From the NCBI RefSeq assembly GCF_022352055.1, contig NZ_JAKRWM010000008.1, forward strand, positions 1 to 64,000: a stretch of 64,000 nt of DNA, given 5' to 3'. Made by a program: the position numbers and the translations under genes. Under the pieces are notes generated by a model. The model did no database searches. It saw nothing but the letters and a program-made list of their open reading frames with translations, and had not been told where the DNA came from. The stretch comes from Cohnella mopanensis (GTDB lineage: Bacteria; Bacillota; Bacilli; Paenibacillales; Paenibacillaceae). The number at the start of each line of letters is the position of its first letter. Position 1 is the first letter of the stretch. Of this stretch, positions 19,592 to 28,900 are shown one piece after another.

Positions 19592-20311
19592 TTAGATCGA
19601 TTCGATCAATGGCGAACCCAACAATTCATCTCGTAGCAGCGTATGCAACGCCTGCAGCGATTCGGGGCGGTCTTGCCAATAGAAATGGCCTCCGGGCAGG
19701 TTCACGACTCGACAATGCGCCGACGTATGGCGCTTCCAGCCCTCAACCTCCGCGGTCGTCCACTTCTCTTCCTCTCCCGTTATGACCGCGATCTCCCAAG
19801 GCAAAGGCTTCTTCTCTTCGTACTCGTACGTTTCCACAAGACGAAAATCCGCCCTTAAGATCGGCATGAACGCATCGCGAAGCGGCTTGCTTGCGAATAG
19901 TTCCTCAGAGGTCGCGCCCATCTGCAGAATTCGCTCGGTAAACTCCCCGTCCGGCAAACCGTGGATCGGACTTTCCGGGGCGGGCGTCTCCGGAGCCGGA
20001 CGCCCGGAGAAAAGGAGCTTAACCGGGGCCGGTAGATTTCGATCCCGTATTAATCTCGCGGTTTCATATAAGATCATCCCGCCCATGGAATGTCCGAATA
20101 GCGCATAAGGCGCCCCATCCATCCGCGCTTCCAGCAAACGAAGAACATCCTCGCGAGCTTCCTCCATGCCTTCGTAGAAGCGTTCTCCCGAACGAGTCCC
20201 TCGCCCGGCCAATTCGAGCGGAATGCATTCCAATATCGGCGCAAGACACTTCTTCCATCTAAAATATATGGCGGCGGAAGCTCCCGCGTAGGGCAAGCAA
20301 AAAAGTTTCAT
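19592..20311 (-). CDS. Type II thioesterase
   Basis: 239 residues of alpha/beta hydrolase. The opening KLFCLPYAGASA, nucleophile elbow GHSMGG near residue 88 and catalytic His in GGHFYW near the C-terminus are the hallmark motifs of external thioesterases that accompany NRPS and PKS lines. These enzymes remove wrongly primed or stalled acyl groups from carrier proteins (family knowledge). It sits between the methyltransferase-bearing NRPS module and the acyl-initiating NRPS, 19 nt before the latter. Its ATG overlaps an in-frame TGA that would end the upstream NRPS frame if the earlier TAA at 20383 were read through. It does not look like a chain-releasing type I domain, and none is visible in the window. 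Confidence 0.93.
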   Translation of the reverse strand: MKLFCLPYAGASAAIYFRWKKCLAPILECIPLELAGRGTRSGERFYEGMEEAREDVLRLLEARMDGAPYALFGHSMGGMILYETARLIRDRNLPAPVKLLFSGRPAPETPAPESPIHGLPDGEFTERILQMGATSEELFASKPLRDAFMPILRADFRLVETYEYEEKKPLPWEIAVITGEEEKWTTAEVEGWKRHTSAHCRVVNLPGGHFYWQDRPESLQALHTLLRDELLGSPLIESI

Positions 20312-20382
20312 GCGATTTTCCCCATTTCGAGTTTAATCAGCTTATCGGCCAGCCCGAAATAACGGTCGTCATCGGTAATGTC

Positions 20383-23300
20383 TTAGGAAGCATCATTGCA
20401 TGCTCGCGTCGTGTATTGGCTAAGATCGCGAATCGTGTAACCCTGTTGGAAATCCTCCGGCGAGATGACCAATCCGCGCTCCTCCATCTCGATCTCTAAC
20501 TTGACGGCTAGTAAGGAATGACCTCCCAGCTCGAAGAAATTATCGTTGACGCCAACGGTATCGACCTCCAGCAATAACTTCCAGATCTCCACGAGTTCCG
20601 CTTCGATATCGTTGGCGGGCGGCTCGTAGGCAACATCGGAGCGCATTTGGGATTGCGGCGCCGGAAGAGCTGCGCGGTCTAACTTGCCGTTGGAGGTCAC
20701 CGGGATGGCCGACAACCTTACGAAATGAGACGGAATCATGTAAGCCGGCAAATCCGTTGCCAGAAAATCCTTGAGCGAGCGCGCGGAGAGATCTTCCAGC
20801 GCCGCGTAATAAGCGCACAACGATTTCTGTCCCGATGCATCCGCGTTGTCTATAACGACGCATTGCGAGATCTCGCGATGACGCAGCAGCTTCGCCTGAA
20901 TTTCTCCGAGCTCGATTCGATAGCCGCGGATTTTGACCTGATGATCGACGCGTCCGAGAAACTCGATGTTGCCGTCGGGTCCATACATGGCTAAGTCTCC
21001 CGTCCGGTACATGCGGGCCGACGGCTCCGAACGGAACGGGTCGGGAATGAATTTCTCGCGGGTCAGCGATTCAATGTGATAGCCGTTCGCCAGACACTCT
21101 CCTCCGATGAACAGCTCGCCTCTGGCGCCGACCGGGCAAGGTTTCATGGCACGGTCCAGAATATAATACCTGGCGTTGCGTATGGGCTTGCCGTACGGAA
21201 TGCTGAGCCAATCGGGATCGGTCTCGCCTACCTCGTAGCAATTCGACCAGATGCACGCTTCCGTCGCACCCCCGAGCGCGGCGATGGCGCATTCGGGGAA
21301 CAGCTGGCGTAATTGTCCAGGGAGAGACACGGGAATCCAATCTCCGCTCAATAAGAACAAACGAACCCGGCTCTGGTCACCTGCATGCTTCTGGAAGAAC
21401 GGAATGCTCTGCGCCAGCGCGGCCGGCGCAGAATCCCAGATCGTGATCCCGCTGTCGGCCATGCGCTGCGGCCAAGTCTCCGGCTTGTGAACGTCCTCTT
21501 CCGAGATAATATCGATCGCGGCTCCCGCGGACAGCATTCCGAAGACGTCGTATACCGACAGATCGAAACTGAATGACGTTATGAAGAACAGCCGATCCTT
21601 ATCGTTCACGCCGAAACGATCGTTAACCCAATCGATGATGTTGATGACGGGGCGATGGGAGACGACGACGCCTTTCGGGGTTCCCGTCGATCCGGAAGTA
21701 AACAGCACGTAAGCTGTACGCGAAGCATCGTCCGCGAGATCCGGCTCGCGTATGCCGTCTTCCGCGCTCAAATGGGCTCGCGTCATAATCTGCTTGTTGG
21801 TCGCCAACTCATCGGTCCCTTGCGTTTCGACAATTTTGGAGATGACGACGTCGTAACGGAAGCGCAATTCGTTCTTGAAGCCCTTCGTGCGCTTGCGAAT
21901 CTCGACCTTTAATCCGGGGTAACGTTTCTCTAGACCGGAGAAATAATCCTCATGGCAATACAAATGTTGATCCAGATGAATACGCGTCTTGTAGAACGCG
22001 CCATGGTTGCGCTTGAATTCCTCAAGCGATGCGCGGAACTCCTCCTTTGCTGCTTCGTCCGGAATATCTGCTACGATTAACGCACCGCCCGGCCGAACGA
22101 GACGTATCGCCTCTTTCAGCACGCGGTCCAAATATAGAAAGTCCGGGAAAAACTGAATCGTGCTCGGCAGTAGCACGACATCATACGAATGATCGTCCAT
22201 GCTCGCAATCTCGTCGGCGAATCCGGTCATCAGCTGGATGTTCGCTTGAAGATTGTTTTCTTCCATACGCTGCCGGTTTCGCTCTTGAGTGATTCGGGAT
22301 GCATCCAAGCCGGTATATTGGCTGAACTCGTTCGCAAGCTCGAACAGAATAAGTCCCGAGCCGCAGCCGATTTCAAGCGCCGATTTTTCTTCGCCAGCGA
22401 ATTGCCGGACCAATTCGACGACATTGTCGCGGTATTCGTCCACTTCCGCATCGGTGAAGAACAATCCCGTGTAGGTGCTGACGAAGCCCCCGGCAGATAT
22501 TCGGTCCGTCGCGATTTCAGCCAAGTCATCGAACATTTTCACCATAGCTTCTCGGTCAAACCGGGAATTGGTCGGATCAACTTCCTCCTCGTCCAGCAGC
22601 ACGACCTGACGCAATGAATCCGATCTCCATAGCAGATCGGCGATCGGAGCGAACAACTCCTTCTGCGTAACCATGTGGGTGGCTCCCACTTCGTCCAGCA
22701 CCGTCTGAATACGTCGTTTCGGCCAAGAAGCATCCATCGGGACATAGGCTCCTCCCGCCTTCAGAATACCGATCGCGCCTATGACCGGATCAAACGAACG
22801 TCTGCACAGCAGCGCGACCCGAACCTCCGGTCCGACCCCGCTCTTGCGTAGCGCGTTCGCAAGCCGGTTGGAACATTCATCCAACTCACGGTACGTAATC
22901 GTTTCGTCCTTGTAGATCGCGGCGATTGCCTCCGGCGAACGGGATGCCTGTTCCGCGAATAACCGATGAAGCGTCTTATCCGCCGGGATTAGCCCATCCG
23001 TCGCGTTAAAGCTGCGGACGATCATCTCCCATTCGGACGGGTAGAGGATTTCCAGAGACGACAACGGAGAATCCGGATGGCTCAATAACCCGTCCATCGC
23101 GCTCAGCCAGTGGGAAGCAACGGATTGGGCGAATTTACCTGAATAACGCGAGGCGTTGCAACGGAGGCGCAAATCCCATTCGCCTTCGCGTTCATCGAAC
23201 CAGAACAGAAACTCGGCGTTCGTCTCCTTGAACGAATCAACCGCATGGACTCGGCTGCATCCCATCGCGATCGGAATGACGAAACTTTCGGAGTTGACCG

Positions 23301-23796
23301 TACCGCCGCCCCAACCTCGTTCTAGAACCAGTTGTGCGAACGGATAGTTCTGATGCTCGGCGATTTCGGCGATTCTCGCTTTGAGCGAATTGAGATGCTG
23401 GCGGTAGGTAGCGGTTAAATCCGTCTCGAACGGAACGACGAGAAGACGGTTAATGTTTCCCTCTTCCTGATCGCGGGTGTCTAACACCGGAGTAACGACA
23501 AGAGTCTCCGTGGTATGCGCGTACTTCTGGGCAACAATCTGAACGGCGCTAAGCAAGATCAGATATATCGCCAGATCCGAACCTCCTGCAAGGGCTTTGA
23601 TCTTGCTCGACAAGCTTGCACCGCATTTGGTATGCCATTCTTGGTAATGCGTCCGCTCCGAATCCGTGGGTCTACGGTCTTCGGGAAACCTCGTTAATTC
23701 GCGGTCTCCCTCCAGAAGAGCCGACCAGAAGCCTTTTTCCTTATCCAATTTTCCGCTGGCCAATATTTTCTGGATATCCAACGCATCCAAGCTCAT
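20383..23796 (-). CDS. NRPS module: half-C, Cys-type A domain interrupted by a methyltransferase, PCP
   Basis: 1137 residues; ATG at 23796 with AAAGGAGG, joined to the previous gene by TAATG. Residues 1-245 resemble only the C-terminal lobe of a condensation domain, with no HHxxxDG. The A domain starts near 255. Between its core motifs a2 and a3, at about 395-680, sits a class I SAM methyltransferase with LEIGCGSGL near 477. The A domain resumes at TSGSTGTPKG near 702 and is followed by a carrier (LGGHSLLAV, 1090). The code read against GrsA is DLYDLSLIWK, one position from the Cys code DLYNLSLIWK. Known a2/a3-interrupted A domains, TioN (Cys) and KtzH (Ser), methylate the amino acid side chain, so S-methyl-Cys is the best guess. 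After the TAA stop the same frame stays coding-like up to a TGA overlapping the next gene, suggesting a premature stop. Confidence 0.9.
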   Translation of the reverse strand: MSLDALDIQKILASGKLDKEKGFWSALLEGDRELTRFPEDRRPTDSERTHYQEWHTKCGASLSSKIKALAGGSDLAIYLILLSAVQIVAQKYAHTTETLVVTPVLDTRDQEEGNINRLLVVPFETDLTATYRQHLNSLKARIAEIAEHQNYPFAQLVLERGWGGGTVNSESFVIPIAMGCSRVHAVDSFKETNAEFLFWFDEREGEWDLRLRCNASRYSGKFAQSVASHWLSAMDGLLSHPDSPLSSLEILYPSEWEMIVRSFNATDGLIPADKTLHRLFAEQASRSPEAIAAIYKDETITYRELDECSNRLANALRKSGVGPEVRVALLCRRSFDPVIGAIGILKAGGAYVPMDASWPKRRIQTVLDEVGATHMVTQKELFAPIADLLWRSDSLRQVVLLDEEEVDPTNSRFDREAMVKMFDDLAEIATDRISAGGFVSTYTGLFFTDAEVDEYRDNVVELVRQFAGEEKSALEIGCGSGLILFELANEFSQYTGLDASRITQERNRQRMEENNLQANIQLMTGFADEIASMDDHSYDVVLLPSTIQFFPDFLYLDRVLKEAIRLVRPGGALIVADIPDEAAKEEFRASLEEFKRNHGAFYKTRIHLDQHLYCHEDYFSGLEKRYPGLKVEIRKRTKGFKNELRFRYDVVISKIVETQGTDELATNKQIMTRAHLSAEDGIREPDLADDASRTAYVLFTSGSTGTPKGVVVSHRPVINIIDWVNDRFGVNDKDRLFFITSFSFDLSVYDVFGMLSAGAAIDIISEEDVHKPETWPQRMADSGITIWDSAPAALAQSIPFFQKHAGDQSRVRLFLLSGDWIPVSLPGQLRQLFPECAIAALGGATEACIWSNCYEVGETDPDWLSIPYGKPIRNARYYILDRAMKPCPVGARGELFIGGECLANGYHIESLTREKFIPDPFRSEPSARMYRTGDLAMYGPDGNIEFLGRVDHQVKIRGYRIELGEIQAKLLRHREISQCVVIDNADASGQKSLCAYYAALEDLSARSLKDFLATDLPAYMIPSHFVRLSAIPVTSNGKLDRAALPAPQSQMRSDVAYEPPANDIEAELVEIWKLLLEVDTVGVNDNFFELGGHSLLAVKLEIEMEERGLVISPEDFQQGYTIRDLSQYTTRACNDAS

Positions 23797-24866
23797 TAGG
23801 CTTCCTCCTTTAGAATATGAAGGTGTTTCTTACCGCCGCTGCGGGCGTAATCTTCCAACATGCGCTCGATTGCGTTGGACTCTTCTTGCTTTAACGCCGC
23901 CAGACGCTCCTTCAACTGCTCCAAGAACCGATTATTAAAGCTCATCAAGTATTTCAACTCCAAGTTGCGCGCCTGTAACGCCGATTGTTCAATCTTCCGC
24001 CACTCCTCCTTCGAACGATCCGAAACTTCGTAGAACCCGTTCTCCTCCATATAGGCGATCCGACGGTTCATCATTCTTTTATGCTCCCATAACACATAGA
24101 AAGGACGATGATCGACTATCCCCTGTTTGGCGATATGCCGATCAATTTGCAATTGAAGAATGTCGTATACATCCGAGCCCCAGATGGTCTGGTGAGTCCA
24201 CGTCTCCTCGAAGGCTTCCATCCTTCTTGAGGAGGGCTTAGCGAGCCAGTATTCCTCCAGTTGCTCCATGACCCAGTGCGTCTTGAATTCGTAGAACTTT
24301 TTATAATGGCTGTTCAGCTTCAGCATTCGAACGAAGTTCGTCCAATTTATTTCATCTTCCGGTTCAAAGCCGTAGTAGGCCTTCTCCATATCGGCGTAGC
24401 TGACTTCGGCTTCCCCATAACGCTGATTCTGGAAGTATCCCGTTATCATAAAAGTACTTCGATCATCGTCATAACCATAGATAAACACGGCATGAGGGTA
24501 GGAACGATTCTGATAAGCCGACGTCCCGGGAATGTAAAATTCGTCCACGCACGCCCATACGTAATACCCTTCTTCAATGTTTTCCCGCGCAAAGTTCACG
24601 AAACCGCCAGGATATTTCCCGAGCATCTTGCGCGTAATTCTTTGCGAGCCGCCAAGGCACGGTACAAGGTGATGCTCCGCCGTCTGGGTATAATGATCAA
24701 CTTTGATAGCGTGGCCCCAATCCCATGTGAACAGCTGAACGTAGTTGCTGTACACCCAACGTAGCGCATCGCGATCCGTATGCATGACGGAAAGCGCATA
24801 GGTGACATGGGTGTAGGATGTGATGTCGGGAACTGCGATCGGCAAAATTCTACGGACGGCCATCAT
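23796..24866 (-). CDS. BtrH-like (butirosin protein H N-terminal type) protein, copy 2
   Basis: About 356 residues; two adjacent ATGs at 24866 and 24863 follow AAGGAGGAAGGA. It is paralogous along its length to the protein at 24850-25896 (shared VPxIxSYxHxxYAxSV, DEFYIPGT, HAVFIYGYDDD, FKTHWxMEQL). The layout, with an N-terminal motif, a conserved His before a GYDD-like turn and then a GYFQNQRY strand, matches my memory of the BtrH_N papain-like fold. BtrH in butirosin synthesis transfers an acyl group from a carrier protein to an amine. The expected N-terminal Cys is replaced by Thr (HVTYA). The C-terminal third is charged, rich in Glu and Lys, and likely helical. An acyltransferase or chain-handling role is inferred; activity is uncertain. 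Confidence 0.6.
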   Translation of the reverse strand: MMAVRRILPIAVPDITSYTHVTYALSVMHTDRDALRWVYSNYVQLFTWDWGHAIKVDHYTQTAEHHLVPCLGGSQRITRKMLGKYPGGFVNFARENIEEGYYVWACVDEFYIPGTSAYQNRSYPHAVFIYGYDDDRSTFMITGYFQNQRYGEAEVSYADMEKAYYGFEPEDEINWTNFVRMLKLNSHYKKFYEFKTHWVMEQLEEYWLAKPSSRRMEAFEETWTHQTIWGSDVYDILQLQIDRHIAKQGIVDHRPFYVLWEHKRMMNRRIAYMEENGFYEVSDRSKEEWRKIEQSALQARNLELKYLMSFNNRFLEQLKERLAALKQEESNAIERMLEDYARSGGKKHLHILKEEA

Positions 24867-25896
24867 TCCTTCCTCCTTCGGTTGATTCGTCGTATTGCGC
24901 CAGCATCTGTTCGATGGTTTTCGATTCCGCTTCCCTTAAACCGTCAAGCCGTTCGACGATCTGATTCAAGAAGCGATTATCCCGGGTTATTAAATATTTC
25001 AACTCCAGGTTAAGGATCGTCTGAGCCTTCGATTCGATATCCTTATATCCGGCCCGTACCGAATCCGAGAACTGGAAATACCCCTTGTCGGTCATATAGG
25101 CGAGTCGCTTGTTCATCGTTTTCTTATGCTCGAGCAAGATGAAGAACGGACGGTGATCGACGAACGTCTCCCCTCTCAGCTGTTGGCTCAATTTCTCTTG
25201 CAGTCCGTCGATCACGCCGATGCCCCAATAGTAAGGACAATCCTTGCGTTCTTCGAAAACTTCCAATCGGACGTCGGAAGGTTTGGCGCCGCCGTAATCG
25301 GAGAGCTGTTCCATGATCCAGTGCGTCTTGAATTCGTAAGCATTGGGACTTCTCTTGAGCAAATGCGTGTTGTTGGCATAGTGTAAGGACGGGACTCGCA
25401 TTTCCGTGAACGCTTGCTCGACCGAGTCGTACGCGATCGTAGATTGCATATATCGCTGGTTCTCCAAGTAACCGCTAATATGGAACTCGCGGTGCTCGTC
25501 GTCGTAGCCATAGATCATGATGGCGTGCTCGAACGATTGATTCCGATAAGACCGCGTCCCCGGGATGTAATACTCGTCCACGAAAGTCCACACGTAGAAT
25601 TCCCGATCGATGCTGAATCGGACAAAGTCGCTAAAGCTCGGACAATAGTGCAGAATCCAGTCCCTGCTTACGTGCTGGGTGCCGAACAATCCCGGAAAAT
25701 GGAACAGATCGGCGTTGGGCACAAAATAGCGCATTTCGACCGTCGATCCATGATCCAGCATACAAAGCTGCACGTAATTGCTGAACACCCAGTCGACTCC
25801 CTCGGGATCCAACGATAAGACGGACATGGCGTATGAAATATGCGGATAGGAGACGATCTCCGGTACGGCTAACGGAAGAATCCTACTGGCGGCCAT
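24850..25896 (-). CDS. BtrH-like (butirosin protein H N-terminal type) protein, copy 1
   Basis: 348 residues from ATG at 25896, chosen because GGAGGAG lies 6 nt upstream and because it aligns with the start of its paralogue. A longer frame to 25929 would overlap the upstream NRPS. The same motifs appear as in the gene at 23796-24866: an N-terminal SYPHISYAMSV where Ser stands at the position of the expected Cys, DEYYIPGTRSY, HAIMIYGYDDE, and a C-terminal FKTHWIMEQL region. It lies directly downstream of the Phe-type NRPS and overlaps the next gene by 17 nt. Two adjacent divergent copies could form a heterodimer; that is inference. The family call rests on motif resemblance, not a search. Confidence 0.6.
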   Translation of the reverse strand: MAASRILPLAVPEIVSYPHISYAMSVLSLDPEGVDWVFSNYVQLCMLDHGSTVEMRYFVPNADLFHFPGLFGTQHVSRDWILHYCPSFSDFVRFSIDREFYVWTFVDEYYIPGTRSYRNQSFEHAIMIYGYDDEHREFHISGYLENQRYMQSTIAYDSVEQAFTEMRVPSLHYANNTHLLKRSPNAYEFKTHWIMEQLSDYGGAKPSDVRLEVFEERKDCPYYWGIGVIDGLQEKLSQQLRGETFVDHRPFFILLEHKKTMNKRLAYMTDKGYFQFSDSVRAGYKDIESKAQTILNLELKYLITRDNRFLNQIVERLDGLREAESKTIEQMLAQYDESTEGGRNDGRP

Positions 25897-25912
25897 GAAG
25901 TCTCCTCCTCCC

Positions 25913-28900
25913 TCAAAATTGAAAATCAAACTTCAGCCCGGACGCCGTGATCGGGCGGAAATCAACCGCCAAACCGATTTCGGACAGCGGCGTGTCGGGT
26001 CGTTCGGCAAGCATCGCGAGCAGTTTGCGGTAGTCTTCGGCAATCGTTGCCGCCGTTTCCGGACGGAACAGAGAACTGGCATAGGTGACCCACAATAACA
26101 TGCCCCCCTCGTTCTCCCAAGCTTGGAAGACAAGATCGAAGCGCGATCGTTTTTCTTTAAGAATCACAGGGAGCCAATGCGACGTTCCGATTACAGACGG
26201 CACGGAGTCCAGATTTTGCAGCACGAACATCGTGTCGAACAGCGGGTTTCGCGCGGCATTCCTTGCTTTCTGCTTACGAGCCAGCAATTCGAACGGGTAA
26301 TCCGAGTGTTCGTAATCCTCCAGCACTCTTCTCTTCACCTGATCGGCGAATTCGCGGAACGTCAATGTCCCATCAACGCGATTGCGGTGGGCAAGCGTAT
26401 GAACGAACATTCCGACCATCCCCATAGCGTCGGGATGGTTCCTTCCGGCATGAAGCGAGCCGACAACGCCGTCCTCGGAGCCGGTCAGCTTCGACAAAAG
26501 AGTATAATAGGCGGTCAGCATCGTCATGTGCACCGTAGCTTGGCAAGCGTTCGAAAGTTCTCTAATGTTTGCGGCCATCTCGCAATCCCATTGAATCGCT
26601 ATCGTGTCGCCATCGGGACGACGAACGGACGGACGGGGATAATCGGTCGGCAAATCCGCCGTGCCTCCGTAATCGGAGAAGCGGCTTGACCAGAAACGCT
26701 CATTATCTTCATTGACTTCCCTATCTTTCAGCCATTCACAATAGTCTTTATAGTGCAAGGAAAGCGGTTCAAGCGGCTTCTCCGATAGAATTGCGTTCAG
26801 GTCATGAAGAAGAACGCCAAGGGAAAGTCCGTCGGCAATAATGTGGTGAAGCTGCAGAAACAACCGCGTGGAACCGTCGTTCTCCTCGATCCAAGCGACC
26901 CGGAGCAGCGGGGGTTTGGACAAGTCGAACGGCTTGATTAGCCGTTCGGCCAATTGCTCAGGCGTTTCCCCATCCCCTGCAACCCACACGATGCGGAAAT
27001 CCTGCACCGATGTCACGATCTGAGCCGGTTCGTTGCCTTCCCAGCCGAACGAAGTGCGCAGCGGTTCGTGACGTTCGATCAGTTTGCGGAATGCCGCCTC
27101 CAACTCTAATAAATCCGGTGCCGGCTCCAGTTGAAATAAGAAAGGCAGCACATAGAGCTTACTGTCGGAGCTCGAGCTTTCCGCAATGAAGACTCGGCTT
27201 TGCGCGGGCGAAAGCCGATAGCCGGCTTTCATAGGTGCTCGAAGAATAGCGGTCAATCGGTTTAGACGACCGTTATCCTTAATCCATTCCGTCATTGCCG
27301 TGAGCTTGGAATGACGGAATATCATTTCGATCGGCATGTTCGCGCCGAATGCTCCGTAGATTTCCGCCGCAAGCTTGGCCGCTTTCATGGAATGGCCTCC
27401 AAGCATGAAGAAATCGTCTTCCCTGCCAACGCGTTCCAAGCCAAGAACCGTCCGCCAAATGTCGGCAAGTTCCTTCTCGGTCTCGTCGCGGAACGCATGC
27501 TCGTCCAACAAAGTCTGATTCGCAAGCCAGGCCTTCGGTTCCGGTAAAGCCGCAAAATCAGGTTTGCCGTTGGAGGTCAACGGAATTACGGAGAGCTTAA
27601 TCAGAAACGCAGGTATCATGTAACCCGGAAGGCTATTCGCAAGCCGGTCTCGAAGCTGCGCCGATTCGTCCTCGTCGATGCAGTCTGAAGTATAATAGGC
27701 GACTAGCGCCGGTTCTTCCTGCGGATCAGGCTTCACCGTGACAACGGCATCCTTCACGCCTTCTAGTCCTAGCAATACATGCCGTACTTCCTCCGTCTCG
27801 ATCCGGTACCCGCGGATTTTGACTTGGCGGTCTATTCTGCCAAGGAATATGAGATTGCCGTCCTCTCCCCATTTGGCCAAGTCGCCCGTGCGATACGCCC
27901 GCGTACCTTCGCGCAGCAAAGACACGAACTTCTGCTCGGTCATCTCTTCCTTGTTCCAGTACCCTCTCGCAAGTCCGATTCCGGAGACGAGCAGCTCGCC
28001 GGGGATGCCGGAAGGTAGCGTCTGATAACATCCATTGACGACTCGGATTTGCGTATTAGGCAATGGCTTGCCGACAGGGACGGAAGCCGTCGATCCGGTA
28101 TCGTCCGGCTTCCCGGACCATGCCGAAGCGCATACGGTTGTTTCCGTCGGACCGTAGGCGTTCAAGTATTCGTCGACATGCTCGATCCATAACGTCAATA
28201 AGTCGCGACTCGATTCGGAACCTGCGGTAATCAGCAAACGCAATTTGTTCCAGTTCTCGGGAGACAGCTTATCCGCATACGTCGGCGGCAGCGTGGCGAC
28301 CGTAATCCCGCTGTTCGCTGCCCATTCCTCGAAGCGCGAAGGCTTGCCGATAATCTCCGCCGTAGCAATATGCAACTGCGCGCCTGTAAGTAGCGCCATG
28401 GCTATTTCCCAGATGGAAGCGTCGAACGAGGCGCTGGCGAATTGCAGTACACGGTCGGCTTCTCCGACGCGAAACGCGGAGATAAAGTAATGGCGTAAAT
28501 TCAGGATGCCTCGATGCTCGACCATTACGCCTTTAGGAACACCGGTCGAACCGGATGTATAGAGCAGATAAGCCAGATCGTCCGGACGCGACTGCGGAAT
28601 TTTACGGATAACGTTTTCCATATCGCCACTCAGAAACAAAGATTCATCGTAATGAATCCTTCTGCCGCTGAACTCATGGCTAGCTTCATTATCTTTCCGT
28701 AAGATCAATGCCGACGCTTGGCTGTCCTTAAGCATGTAAGCGATGCGCTTGGCCGGATAGTCCGGGTCGATGGGAATATAGACGGCTCCGGATTTCAGTA
28801 CGGCGAGCAACGAGACGATCCAAGCCGGAGAACGTTCCAACATGACGGCTACGCGATCTCCGTTTCGGACTCCCCATTCAAGTAAACGCAGCGCCAATTC

